From Incurvaria masculella (Eukaryota; Arthropoda; Insecta; Lepidoptera; Incurvariidae): 64,000 bases of DNA. Location of the stretch: assembly GCA_946894095.1 (NCBI GenBank), contig OX335656.1:6711001-6775000 (forward strand), in the 5' to 3' direction. The translations under genes and the position numbers were made by a program. The notes under the pieces were generated by a model that saw only the letters and a list, made by a program, of their open reading frames with translations, had not been told where the DNA came from and did no database searches. Positions within the stretch are counted from its first letter, which is position 1, and each line of letters opens with the position of its first letter. This document shows positions 43,296 through 54,426 of this stretch, one piece after another.

Positions 43296-45302
43296 GGGAC
43301 GCGGCCGCACCAAGGAAAAGCAAAAATGGTTCCCGCCGCGTACGCGCACGAATTGTGCCGTAATTGCTATTAGGTTACCTTTCGGGATAACGAAGGATGA
43401 TATTACGTTTTATCCGGCTCACTAAGACGGAGTGAATTTTAATAGAAAAAATAAATGGAATTTCTCAAGTCGGTGCGTGAATAATCATGCTGTAATGGAC
43501 CTCAAAGGAGAATGGAGAATTCTGAAACGGAATATTTTTAATGACAATGTAATGTGGGTTAGCATAACATTAAAATAAAGGAAAACAGCGAATGCGCGCA
43601 CCGAGACAAATAACTGAGCTAGAATGTTTGGAAATTCGTAAAAAGCGAGCTTTGAGAATATTTGTTGTTATGTCATTCATACTCCAAGGTACTGAAGAAA
43701 AATTAAATTAAGTTATAGTTACCAAAACCTTTTCTTTTTCCAATCATCCAACGTAGCTTTTCGCATATGTGCAAGAATAGATTACATATTTTTTAATTAA
43801 ATAATTTATCTTTAAAATAATACAATTTATTCCAAAAGTTTCTTGCTGGTTACAGTGCTGCTTCAGACCAAAATTAATATTTTTTAGTTATTTCAAAATC
43901 TGATACGATGAATAAAGTACTGTCTACGTCAAACTATACGGCCAACGTCTCAGTCAGTTCCAGTTACAGAAACACGGAAAAATTAAAACATAGATATCGC
44001 TAAGTAACCTCAAATAATTGAGATAACAGTAATACATAACATTATTAAAATTGGGTCCCTGAACGCAGGGAATATTAGGAGCAATAATTAAATATACATT
44101 AATCTGAACGCTCATAATTTAACAACACAATGGTGGTAATAGCGGCCACACAATAGTTCGCCGATATAAAATTATGATTAATAAATTATGATTTTTCTAT
44201 CACAATGTTTCTTAAATTATCCAATGCCTGCATTCAACGCTTCCGTAATCACACTGAAGTAAAGCGATAATAGTCCAAACTCTATCACAACGAACTGCTA
44301 CATCTAAACTTTGCCAACGACTAAATACTGCGAAATGAACGAGGGAGGGAGACCAGCGGGCGGCGACACAAGATTCTCCAACTCCAAACCATTTCTCTGG
44401 GTGTCTTGGGCAGCAGTTGAAAATGGGTATTGAAAACTATCAAGTTTTGCATTGGGTAGCTTACGACGAGGCGACCTAACATACTCACTTTGTACACAAA
44501 AGGTCCTTTTACACGATTTGCCCGTTTGACGTATATTCAATCAGAACCGATTTTCTCAGGAGAAGCTAACATTAAAGACATTGGATAAATAAAATTATAT
44601 GGGTGATTCAGACTTGTCCTTCAGAATAGACCTTCTTTTAGACAAACATTATGCTTAATTTTATTTACATCAAGATGTACCCATTTTTTAAGGTGTGATT
44701 ATATTTTGAATAGCTCTTTATGGGATTCTATTATATTTATGGTCTTTAAAACGAACAGCCGGGCAGTCCAAAACTACTGGATATATGTGTGATGCCTTCT
44801 GTTGTTTGTTTTTTTTTTTTTATATTACATGAATATGACGGACGTAACAGTATGTTAACGCACTTCGCATATTTTAAGTTTTAAAGTAAACTGAAAGCGA
44901 AAATTAAGGCCAGCACAATATTAATGAACATTTCTCAAAACCGACGCGTCTGTCGTCCGACTTACGTCGGCATGTCGGCCCGTATGAGTTGCCGCTACTG
45001 TACCACTTACGAGCCCGGGAAGATATATTGAGGCCCAGATACGGGCCAGAGTTAGCCGCTTGACAGTTTACTAATCTGCCTTGGCTAACTCGTAACCGCC
45101 CCGACAGGGCGGCGGCGTGGCGGCGACGACGGCGGTGGGGAGAGGGGTGCGGTCGCCGCATGGTCGCCAGTGTGATCGCGGCTTTAGCGACTAGTGAGTC
45201 AACTAGGAAGTTGTGAGGGGGTTCCTTATTATTGATTTAGCATGAGGGTTAAGCGTTTGCTACAGTCTGTAAATTACTTCTAACAAAATTAAATACAACT
45301 GT
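43296..45302. other. Single-copy DNA with GC-rich islets
   Basis: Islets at about 43296-43420, 44330-44540 and 44930-45190. In the last, a minus frame of 85 codons is arginine-rich and unrecognised. A minus donor-like site GTGAGTATG lies near 44480 without a matching exon. The rest is AT-rich. Confidence 0.35.
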
Positions 45303-45535
45303 GCAACATGTAACAATGTAGATCTCCTTCCCCTACTAGGTGATAGGGTAAAGATCGCCCGGTTTGTATCCATCGCATTGGATGAACAAATGGTCGAAAC
45401 GACAATGGAGAATTGTACCTGTCTTCCATCCAGTTCAATGTAGCCATGCTCATAAAGGGAAGGTCATGGCCCGGCACGTAATTCCTTCGCTAATGACGGC
45501 GTGTGTGGTCGTAGCCATTTATCCAGTTACATAAG
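45303..45535 (+). mobile_element. SINE, head missing
   Basis: ATGTAGATCTCCTTCCCCTA, CTAGGTGATAGGG, CCATCGCATTGGATGAACAA, CATCCAGTTCAATGTAGCCA, TGCTCATAAAGGGAAGG, and the end TAGCCATTTATCCAGTTACA. Confidence 0.8.
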
Positions 45536-46241
45536 ACATTTGGTAAAGAAGGAAACCTACTGTTAATAGTATAATTCAAACCTCGTGTCATTTCAAGTGT
45601 CACCTATCATCTATTTTCTCTATATATTAAAATAAGAATGACTAAATTTGTTGCTACAGCCGAAATCGAGAACGGCAGAAACCAATACGGTTAATATTTT
45701 AATATTCGTTGAAGATTGACGAAGGTTCTTAGTTTTAGTTGTACCTGGTAAGTGGCGTTGTTGCCGAGATCCAGATTTTTTAATTTAAAAACCACGTTTC
45801 ACCGGGCTTTGCTTGGGTGAAAGCCCAAAACGAAATCGGCCCGAGCGGAGTCGGAAACCTTAGATAGTATTGTAATACATCCAGAAAGCAACCGCACCCA
45901 GTGTTACGATATCGAACGCCGAGACGTGCGTCACTGGGCAAGCGAGCTTCATGCATAATTAAGTTAAAAGCTAATTCAATAATGAATCAAGAGAGCAAGA
46001 CAGTGGACACTAATTGCCTTAAAGTTTCGTATGAAACAATCAAGCAGACCCCTCCGAGATACATCACATCACCCCACATCACACCACACATTTTACGTAA
46101 CTGAAGGCAAGTTGGATACAGTGGTTTTGATCCAGATTCCGATCTCCGAAAACCCGTAGAAAACCGGAATCGGATCCAGGATTGCAATCACACTTTTCAA
46201 TTGATTAAAAAAGGTCAGATACAGTTTCGGTAAATTCGTCG
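45536..46241. other. Single-copy DNA
   Basis: Contains the paired repeat ends at 45785 (listed). Otherwise nothing recognised. Confidence 0.4.
45785..45875. repeat. AGCTA-repeat ends, head to head
   Basis: TTTCACCGGGCTTTGCTTGG resembles the end on the minus strand. GCCCAAAACGAAATCGGCCC, GAGCGGAGTCGG is the plus-strand end. Same arrangement as 34905. Confidence 0.5.
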
Positions 46242-46610
46242 TTAAGGCTGTTCCGACCGATATAAAGTTGTTTGCACACATAACGCAAAAAGTATTGCAC
46301 TTTAAGCCACGAATTAATAATAAAAGTTTAATTTAGTCATATTACTTGCAGCGAAAACAATTTCACAATTTCAGGATTATTGATTTTGTTACAATTTATT
46401 TAAATACGATTATTATTTAACAGCGCCATCTAACGGTGTAAAACTTCTAATCGGCAATTACAACGTAACCATTGAACCTGAAATTGTGAATATGTTTTCG
46501 CTGCAACTACTATGGCTATATTTAATATTTTTGACGAATTCGTGCCTTAAAGTGCAATACTTTTTGCGTTCTGTGTAAAAAAAACATTGTATGGGTCGGA
46601 ACATCCTTAA
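46242..46610. mobile_element. TTAA foldback MITE, ~370 bp
   Basis: The ends are TTAAGGCTGTTCCGACC and GGTCGGAACATCCTTAA. Long arms of about 130 bases each share ACGCAAAAAGTATTGCACTT, TAAG.CACGAATT, GCAGCGAAAAC and CACAATTTCAGG in inverted order. The centre holds GCGCCATCTAACGG. The TTAAGG outer word is the same as in the TTAA557 family. Confidence 0.85.
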
Positions 46611-46719
46611 AAGAACTAATGAGCAAAAAAATAAGGCGAACAGCCTCCGCTTATATATTTTGATTAGGAGTTAAAATGTAAACTAACTAGCAAAAGTTAA
46701 GGAACTAAACTTTTTCGTA

Positions 46720-46992
46720 CTACTTCATCAAGTACGAATTAAGAATTTGATATGTATGCAGAACCGCTGAAACCGCCGCCGTTAAGCGCTGAACCAATTT
46801 TAATGATTTTCGGTATGGACATAGTCTGACATTTGCAGGAAGGCTTCCTTTTGTGGGGATAATTAAACTCGAAGGGGGTGAAATAGGGGGAAAACATTGT
46901 TGTGGAAACTCACATAATATCCAGGAAACGATTTGGCTGAACATGAGTCCAAAACAACATTGACACGAGCAGAGACGGGTACCTATGCTAGT
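46720..46992 (+). repeat. AGCTA repeat, near full copy
   Basis: GAACCGCTGAAACCGCCGCC with GCTGAACCAATTTTAATGAT, then ACTCGAAGGGGGTGAAATAG and the end CAACATTGACACGAGCAGAG, ACGGGTACCTATGCTAG. The next repeat starts at once. Confidence 0.7.
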
Positions 46993-47589
46993 CTATATCT
47001 ATACTATTATATAAAGAGGAAAGGTTTGATTGTTTGTTTATATGAACCGAGGCTCTGAAACTACTGAACGGATTTGAACAAATATTTCTCCGTTGAAATG
47101 CTACAGTCTATCCGACGGACATAGGCTATGTTTTATCTTAAAAAAATTAGGGATCCTTACCAAAACTCCGATAACGTAACCCAAGGTGCATAAAAGTTAC
47201 CAAGAATGTTCCTTACATCACGTGCGCTGCGAACATTTTTCACGATAGAACAAAATAATGTACTACAATTTTATAGAACACATTATTATCTACAAAAAAT
47301 GTCGCGACGGCATACATCTAACTATTATAGTTATGTCACAATAAGTGTGCATTTACTTTAAAATAAAAATTTTAATACCGCCGCTAGAAAAGGCTCTTTA
47401 TTTGTACCTAGATATTAATCCTTAACTAAATAAATAAATTATTATTTAAGACTTTTTCAATACCTTTATATTACTTTTTGAATTATTCGATTCGGACATT
47501 TTATTCGAAAGATATCATGAGTTTAAAATTTAGAAAAAACTCCGCTCGGCCAACCATGCATTTTAGAGTTTGTAGGCGTCACTCAGGCC

Positions 47590-47750
47590 GAGATAAATAG
47601 TCGTAAGAGAAACTAAGACTAACGAAAAGTAGTACTTTGTGACGTCAATGTGCATCACTTTGAGATTTCGTCCATACAAAAAATGTTAAAGTGACGTCAC
47701 AAAGTACTACTTTTCGTTAGCCTTACTTTTTGTTACGACTATTTATCTCA
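47590..47750. mobile_element. Foldback MITE, ~60-bp arms
   Basis: Left GAGATAAATAGTCGTAA...CTAACGAAAAGTAGTACTTT, GTGACGTCA is mirrored on the right by TGACGTCACAAAGTACTACT, TTTCGTTAG...TTACGACTATTTATCTC. The ~40-base centre is unrelated. Confidence 0.85.
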
Positions 47751-48023
47751 GCATCAGAGGTACGGGAGGTGAGTCAGTCGGCCCCCTATGCAGCAGCCGT
47801 GTGCGGAATTTAAGAAATTGTCGCTTGATAATATTTTTTCGCTTGATGATAATTAGTTTACTACGCATTCAAAAAGTTCTTTTCAGAACAAGACCCATTA
47901 ATATATGTTGTACATTTAGTTATCCTAATAAATAAGTGACTTAAATAGTTTTTATAATTTTCGATTAAATACTTTTAGTTGTAGGTTATAGTAGTAGTTG
48001 TAGGTAGCTAATAACAGTTAAAC

Positions 48024-48143
48024 ATGTTTGAAAAATGTTACGTCTTTTCACGCGGCAGGAAGATACATTCTCCAAATATATTCTCAAAAGCCGTAACATT
48101 TTTCAAACATGTCTAACGACCGCGGTAATCTCAAAAGTATCAT
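48024..48143. mobile_element. Penelope-like element termini, inverted pair
   Basis: ACATGTTTGAAAAATGTTAC, GTCTTTTCACGCGGCAGGAA, GATA is the minus strand of the terminus at 4840-4890. From 48090, GTAACATTTTTCAAACATGT, CTAACGACCGCGGTAATCTC, AAAAGTATCATAA is the plus-strand terminus at 4868-4922. No coding sequence lies between. Confidence 0.7.
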
Positions 48144-48492
48144 AATAACAGTTAAGCTAATTATTTAGTGAAAAATAAAACAACATCAAATAGTGTTTTT
48201 TACTCCCTGGATTTAACTCAATTAATTATTTATTTAATGCCTTTTGTTTCGTGGTTATGACCTTTTTACAATAATTAATAATATGAAAAATACATTAAAG
48301 TAAAAAATACAAAAAATTACAAAAAATATATATTCACAAAATTGTTATTTTTATTCCAAATATTTCAATGTAGGTATATGCTCTTTTTTAGGAACTCTAC
48401 GTAATAAGGGTTTATTTGTGTATCATGTGGCAAAAGAATATTTTTTTAATTATCTTATGCCCGTGCAAAGCCGGGACGGGCTGCTAGTAATT

Positions 48493-48803
48493 AATAAATG
48501 CTAAGAATGGCCAAACTCGTTTTCAAATTGAAACGAGTGAATTGCAATAAATAAAATATCTTCACGGGTGCCATTACTGTCACCCGAGCACCGATATTGG
48601 GTCTCACGGTACCTAGCGGTTGACTAATGTCAACCTTATTTCTCCCAATTGTGTTTAAGGCACAGATAATAAATGGCGACCCCATTGCCGTGTCTGCCCA
48701 TTGCTGCGTGTTTCCTAACGACGTTTTTCCTTGACCCGAAAGCATCTGTGTTACATATGTACACATTTAATTAATGTATTTATCGCACTCCAATTTGTTA
48801 TTT
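48493..48803. other. Single-copy stretch with open minus frame
   Basis: A minus frame (48491-48766) includes QQWADTAMGSPFIICALNTI. The segment is GC-balanced between AT-rich repeats. Product not recognised. Confidence 0.25.
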
Positions 48804-49208
48804 TGCAACCTGATATGGATGACTAATACCACACAACTACCATTATGATATCAGCCCAATACACCACATTTCCAAAGGAAGTAGGTGTCATGCCAGGACC
48901 TTCCCTTTATGTTCACGGCTACATTGAACTGGATGGAAATCACGGACAATTTTTCATTACCGCTTAGACCATTTTTTCATCCAATGCGATGGTACGAGCC
49001 CGGGCGGGCTTAAACCCTACCACCTAGTAGAGGAAGGGGACCTACAGTTTTACATGGATTCCGAACCATGGAGCAACTCGCATTCGTGACGAAATGCACT
49101 TATCGAACTCAAAAAGAGAAAGAAAGTGGTGCATGAACGGTGAGAGGATTTGAACCCAGACCTCTGGTATGCTAGTCTAGTCCCCGTGCCACTAGGCTAC
49201 GAGCCGAA
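48804..49208 (-). mobile_element. tRNA-headed SINE, full length
   Basis: The minus strand starts GGTTCGGCTCGTAGCCTAGT with the A box, and has GGTTCAAATCC as B box (49151-49161). The body is complete to GATATCATAATGGTAGTTGT, GTGGTATTAGTCATCCATAT. Confidence 0.9.
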
Positions 49209-49373
49209 CCAAATAATGTACCTACATATAATCGTGCAAAAAAAGCGCGCGAGTGTGCTCCCGAAATGCATTCCTCAAGTCAGTTCCCACTCACACGAAC
49301 ACAACATTTTTAGAAAATCAGAGACAGCTGGTCTCATAGTAGACGCACTAGGCGGCACATCTCCTTTCTTTTT

Positions 49374-49471
49374 AGGGTTCCGTACCCAAAGGGTGCCAAC
49401 GGAACTCTATTACTAAGCCTCCCCTGTCAGTCCCGTCAGTCCATCCGTCCGTCACAGGGCTGTATCTCATA
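49374..49471 (+). mobile_element. Hairpin-ended element, 5' part
   Basis: AGGGTTCCGTACCCAAAGGG to CACAGGGCTGTATCTCATA, about the first 98 bases. It then switches into the next, inverted copy. Confidence 0.8.
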
Positions 49472-49742
49472 AAAGTGCCAGTCAGACTCGCACATGAAGG
49501 GTTCCGTACCATCGTATAAGATTTAACACAAAAAATCACGGACTCCTATATTTTTTTTATTATTTTTCTTTTTTATCCATTTTCGGTTATAGCGGCAAAA
49601 TAAATACATACTCTGTGAAAATTTCAGCTGCCTACCTATTACGGTTCATGAGATACAGCCCTGTGACAGACGGACGGACGAAAGGGCAGCGGAGGCTTAG
49701 TAATAGGCTTCCGTTTTCACCCTTTGGGTACGGAATCCTAAA
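49472..49742 (-). mobile_element. Hairpin-ended element, near full, inverted
   Basis: Read on the minus strand it starts AGGATTCCGTACCCAAAGGG and runs to GTTAAATCTTATACGATGGT, ACGGAACCCTTCATGTGCGA, GTCTGACTGGCAC. The 3' hairpin has mismatches and the TTGGCCGG end is lost. It is joined tail to mid-body with the plus copy on the left. Confidence 0.8.
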
Positions 49743-50465
49743 AACAATCCCGAGTGGGGAATCTACACATTCGATACTCAAAAGCGGACCGGAGCGGCGG
49801 AGCGGAGAGGGGTGGTTCCGGCTCACACAAATCGTGGCGCGACATTCATGGCTTCGGCACGTGGAATATTTGCGTAGGGCGCCGCCCGCCGCGCCCATAA
49901 ATCTGCCCGAACCTAGCTCCCGCCCAGCCCTGTTTTAATCGCTCCTAGCCTGATGAAGTTCAAATTGCGAACGCCCCATCGACGTATTATGGAGAAGTCG
50001 TGTGCCGAAAGCTTTCGATTGCGAACTTGTGCCGCCTCAAACTTATTGCGTGTGTTCGACGTAACTCATGTAATGTTAAGATGAATTGGAAGTATAGATA
50101 TTATCGAAATAACCCGTTCTGTTCTTGATATCTAAGATATAATTTTGGTTTAACCTTTAATCTTCAAAATATTTTAGAAATTTAATAATATCTATATTTA
50201 AATTTCAAACAGATATTTTAGTACTTAACCAGATTGTGAAGTACATGGAGGGTTCTAACAAATGTGTGTGCAGATCGTTCGTCCATCCATCTAATTTATG
50301 ACTTGATATATATGAATACAATAAAATTAATTTCCGTATTTTTCATGAATCCACGTCAACGGGATCCTACACATAGATTTACTTGCGAATGTCAAAATAT
50401 ACGGCAGAAATAGCCATACTCTTTAATTGTGTTGACTTCGCTTAGAAGCTTGATTTTTTTGCAAT
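49743..50465. other. GC-rich islet then AT-rich DNA
   Basis: 49780-49940 is strongly GC-rich (GGGCGCCGCCCGCCGCGCCC), with frames open on both strands. Otherwise AT-rich. Confidence 0.4.
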
Positions 50466-50469
50466 TACA

Positions 50470-51007
50470 AGAACCTTCCCGCATACAAACGCGGAAAGAA
50501 GATCATGCGCATATTTCTTGTCGAGGATCCAAAAGTGTACTCAAAATGGCTTTATTTGATCGAAGTAGATGGCTGATGACCATTGGCATTGTAAAATAGT
50601 GTTTGGTATCTAAGTTATAAGGTCCGAAAGTTCGATTTTTTTGTGCGTTTTATGCAACAACTTTGGAGGTGGATTACTCTACGATAAATTAAAAACATCT
50701 TAAAGAGATTAGTTATCAGACAGACAGAGAATTAATAACGAATTTGGTTTTTCTTAGATCTTTGTACTACCGCGGTCGTGATTTACTTTCAGCTATTAGT
50801 CGTTTTGTATTTAAACTTTTCGTAAATCTTACCAAATCAAACACTATGCGCATTGTCTGCTTTATGTTACATGTTATATACTGTTGCATCCTCCTCATCA
50901 CAGAGCCTGTCATTTTCTTTGAAGCAGAGAAGTTCTCAGAGCGCAATAGCACGATTTTTTACCATGCCCTGCGAAACAGTTTGTGCCGTCGGGAAGGGCC
51001 ACCTTAA
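50470..51007 (-). mobile_element. TTAA557 element, near full length
   Basis: Reverse orientation. ACCTTCCCGCATACAAACGC, GGAAAGAAGATCATGCGC, then GATGACCATTGGCATTGTAA, TACTACCGCGGTCGTGATTT and ACACTATGCGCATTGTCTGC. It ends GGGAAGGGCCACCTTAA. The first ~12 bases of the other inverted end are missing. The 87-codon plus frame inside is not shared by other copies. Confidence 0.85.
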
Positions 51008-51389
51008 TTAAATTTCCGAGGACAATGCTCTTGGCAGATAGATACAAATATAGATGGACGGTAACGTTATCCATCTATATATGTATAAGTGTTATTTTTC
51101 GAACCCTAAGAATAATTGAGTATAAATAAACTTGGCGTAACAAAAATATATCTGAAACAGTTTCTGAACGAGTATATTTATATTGCAATACAATATATTT
51201 GTCAATGCGGCCGCCACTCTCAACGCAACAGATTGACGTCGAGCCCGCTATACATTGCCAGCCTCGTCTCGCGCCACGAGTATGAATTGACTTCTGCTTC
51301 TGAAGTGTATAGAATTATTTTCAATTCGCTGGAGTTTCGAAGGGGTCGCGAACTTAATTGTTCTTACACAATGCTTTACGTTGCTCGAT
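51008..51389. other. Single-copy DNA, GC-richer patch
   Basis: An 11-bp hairpin (ATATAGATGGA and its complement) lies at 51048-51080. 51205-51355 is GC-richer with no recognised product. Confidence 0.4.
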
Positions 51390-51556
51390 TAAGCCTGGTT
51401 TTCACCGACTGCCGATTTATTTTAATCTACACTTAAAGGGTCTTTATTACTAAGGTGCTGATTATCTTGTACTGTTATTGATAGCAAGCTGCTAAGAAAG
51501 GCCCTTAACATGTGGCGATTAAGCTAATCAGAAGCAGGTGAAAAATACCCTTTTCA
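51390..51556 (+). mobile_element. TTTCACC MITE, full length
   Basis: AAGCCTGGTTTTCACCGACT, AAAGGGTCTTTATTACTAAG, GATTATCTTGTACTG, CTGCTAAGAAAGGCCCTTAA, and the end AATCAGAAGCAGGTGAAAAA. Confidence 0.85.
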
Positions 51557-51625
51557 ACGCATTTCTGTTAGTTCATTGTTTTTATTATGTAATTCGCTTT
51601 GTTTCTCAACATTTCGTTTATTTAT

Positions 51626-51872
51626 GAACCTGGTCATGCGGGTAGCTGTACCACACGTGCTGTGCTAACACTAGGCCTAGCTGACACACCACATGGGAAT
51701 TAGGTGCCTTGTACTGCTGCATTGAACTGGATGAAAACACGGACGATTTTTTATTGTCGCTTCAACCATCGTTTTCTCAATGCAATAGTACGAAACCAGG
51801 CAGTGTTAACCGTACCCCCTAGTGTAAGCAAGGATAGGGACCTACAGTTTCACATTGAATCCGAACCACAAA
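51626..51872 (-). mobile_element. SINE body
   Basis: ACACCACATGGGAATTAGGT, GCATTGAACTGGATGAAAAC, TTGTCGCTTCAACCATCG, CCCCTAGTGTAAGC and TTTCACATTGAATCCGAACC. No head. The ACATGGGAATTAGGTGCC form matches the 5S-headed subfamily at 8388. Confidence 0.75.
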
Positions 51873-51904
51873 CGATAGATCTCCGCCACTTACGACATAC
51901 ACGC

Positions 51905-52060
51905 GAGCAAATGTCAGTCAGTCAGTCAGCGTGTTTGCGTCCACTGCTGGACATACGCCCCTCCAGTTTTTCCCCAGTACTCCCGGCCCTCAGCGGTACG
52001 GAACCACTTTGTTCCGCCGACAAACTTGATGTCGTCGTCCCATCGGGCAAGTAAAAGGAG
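51905..52060 (-). pseudogene. RTE-type LINE, ORF2 C-terminal tail
   Basis: The minus frame reads ARWDDDIKFVGGTKWFRTAE, GREYWGKTGGAYVQQWT, then a stop. The order RWxDDIxxxxGxxWxRxAxD-RxxWxxxxEAxVQQWT is the ending of RTE-clade ORF2 as I know it. The 3' end shows tandem TGAC units (51912-51930, as GTCA on plus), the usual short tandem tail. Nothing further upstream remains. Confidence 0.75.
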
Positions 52061-53993
52061 TGGGCCCATTTTATTATTTTTACGTACCGGAGCATGGAAC
52101 ATGTTTCACATCTATGGCATTGATATGTACTCTTTGCTATATGTTAATATTTAACAAAGTAAAAACCTAATGATTACGGGAAGTCACAGAATAGTCTTGG
52201 CTTTCTCAACGAAATTTTAAAGTCACAAGACCGCCGCCGTCACGAAACGACCTCGAAAGCTTTTTACATCGTTGCGTCATAATAGTGGCCCGTAGAAGTG
52301 ACTTGCAGCTAGTTGGGACATAACGGACCATAACCACTATCGTTTTGGCCCGGCCCCCGCCGCCTGTACTCACCTCTGATTCACATTTGTAAGCCGTACG
52401 ACGTATTTTAACGCCACCCGCTCGCGACCATACGAACTACTACACTACCGAAATTCCCAGACTCGGTCAGGGAGAATAGTTTGGACGAGTTGGACAATAA
52501 TGGACCCTGGACTCATATTGAACTTAAATTGCTTGTTCTACTAACGGATACTGCCCCGGTGCTTTGGCTTTTGGCCCCAATTCGGGGACTACATAATCTA
52601 TATATATTAGCTGTTTCAGAATAATCTAGTGATTTGGTAAATAATCTAAATATTTTCATTTCAATCGTATTCACTTGAACTATTCAAACAGGAAATGTGT
52701 GTTACGGAAACTTCTTGCCAAGGCCTATAAACATAAAAATAAACATGTTCGTTTTCTGCTCTCGGGGCTGTAATATTCTGCCTCGGGGATTCCCTGCGGT
52801 TACTTTTGTCAAAACCACATCTGAACACTGCTGTTTAGGAAATACGCGGAAAGATGAGACTATCTCCGCCGAAGTATTGTGTTTGTTCATGTTGTTATCT
52901 GAATGAACAGCAAGTATTAGCGTTATCAAAACTGTCAAGATCTTATCCGGAAACACGGCTGCTATCAATAAGCTGACCAAGAAAAAGCAACACTCAGCTT
53001 CAAAGGCAAAGCCTGTAGATTAATAAAACTCTAACAACTGCGAATGCCAGGAACCACTTCCTATCCAACAGAATAGTGGATGCCAAAAAATGGTATACAA
53101 TCTCCATCAATAAACTCACTAACAAGCATGGCTAGATATTAAAAAAATAGTGTGTCAAATAAAATTAATCAAACTTAATACAAACTGAATAAATCAATGA
53201 AATTATGCAATAATATAATGAAAAACTCTGATCTCCAAAGAAATTTCACCTAAATATCCTAGCTTGGGCTGATCGTTTATCGATCAAATAATAATATGTA
53301 AATGCCGAACATCAAACTCGAAGAGAAAGAAACGCGCGAAAACCAAAACTTCCAGAGAGCAAGATCTTGGACCAAACCGCCATTCCACGGATGGCCCACG
53401 TTTATCTACGCTATTTTCTTTATTCCCACAAAACGAATAGCGCAGCCGTAAGCGAACTCACAGCCCGACACGACACCTACTCTGCATGATTACGGCAGAC
53501 ATTTCAAGAATAATTCGACAGACGACATGTCGCGTTACAGGCTATATTGTTCGCACTGAGGGCGCCGTGTTCGCCATTGCAACCGAGAACCATTACCGCA
53601 CGGCACGGAAGTAAACGTCCTAATAGCTCCGACGAGACACACGAAATGTGTACATTATGCGTTGAGAATAGAGTTTCGAATGGACCGGTAGGCGCGCGTC
53701 GATTAAAACCTTCCGCCAAGATGCGGGATCATTCCAAATCATGGCCGAAATACAGTCAAATGTGTGGAAATGGAATAATCGTGTCTGCGGAGGTCTCGGG
53801 AGTTCCTGTACTCTCATTTCCATTGCTTAATGGGTGCATGTTGTGCTGGGGCCACCCGGTGGCAAAACGCTCCTTTTTATCCGGGGTGTACTTTGTAATC
53901 GTTAATGGCCGATTTTTAATTAATGCAAAAATATTTGCGGGCTGATTTGTTGGTAAAAGAGATATTTTTTCAATTTGCTTGGATAGCAAGTTG
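52061..53993. other. Single-copy DNA with two GC-richer islets
   Basis: Islets at about 52190-52480 and 53330-53940. In the first, the minus strand has AATCAGAGGTGAGTAC, a strong donor match, but the frame before it is short. The second has several frames and, near 53910, GTTAATGGCCGATTTTTAAT with a following TAATGC, homeodomain-type words. Both are candidates for conserved regulatory DNA. Confidence 0.35.
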
Positions 53994-54426
53994 TTTCAGT
54001 TGTTGTTTCAAAGAAAAAGACAGGCTCCGTGATGAGGAGGATGCAAAATGTCCACAAAGCAGATAATCTACATATTGTTTGATTTGGTAAGATTTACGAA
54101 ATGTCTTATTACAAAACAAATTACAGTTAAAAGTAAATCACGACCACTACAGCGGACCAAAATCAAACAAAAACGAAATTCATTATAAATCTTCAAGAAA
54201 CAAGTTGAATTGATTGTTTAATCGTTGAGTAATCCACGTCCAAACTAATTGTATATAGCGCGCGCAAAATTCAACCTTTCGGACATTATAACTTAAAAAT
54301 CCAACACTATTTTACAATGACAATGGTAATCAGACATCAAGTTCGAGGAAATAGAAGAAACACAAGAAATATACACATAATCTTCTTTCCACGTTTGTAT
54401 GGAAAGATGAGCGGGAAGGCCCACCT
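53994..54426 (+). mobile_element. TTAA557 element, both ends damaged
   Basis: From CAGTTGTTGTTTCAAAGAAA, AGACAGGCTCCGTGATGAGG to GGAAAGATGAGCGGGAAGGC, CCACCT. The left terminus is lost and the right TTAA is mutated. Confidence 0.8.

Larger units (their letters stand above)
46993..48492 (+). mobile_element. Composite GGAAAG repeat, ~1.5 kb
   Basis: Begins CTATACTATTATATAAAGAG, GAAAGGTTTGATTG, then GAACCGAGGCTCTGAAACTA, CTGAACGGATTTGAA and ACATAGGCTATGTTTTATCT. It ends CCGTGCAAAGCCGGGACGGG, CTGCTAGTA. I know this start and end as the two ends of one lepidopteran dispersed repeat. Two younger elements sit inside (47590 and 48024). Confidence 0.6.

Noticed and set aside
52370..52480. Exon ending at the strong minus-strand donor GTGAGTAC
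   Set aside because: All frames upstream close within about 20 codons and no acceptor fits, so only a 5' untranslated exon would be possible.
53547..53945. 132-codon plus-strand frame
   Set aside because: Minus frames overlap over the same DNA; composition and motifs give no support. Noncoding conservation seems more likely.
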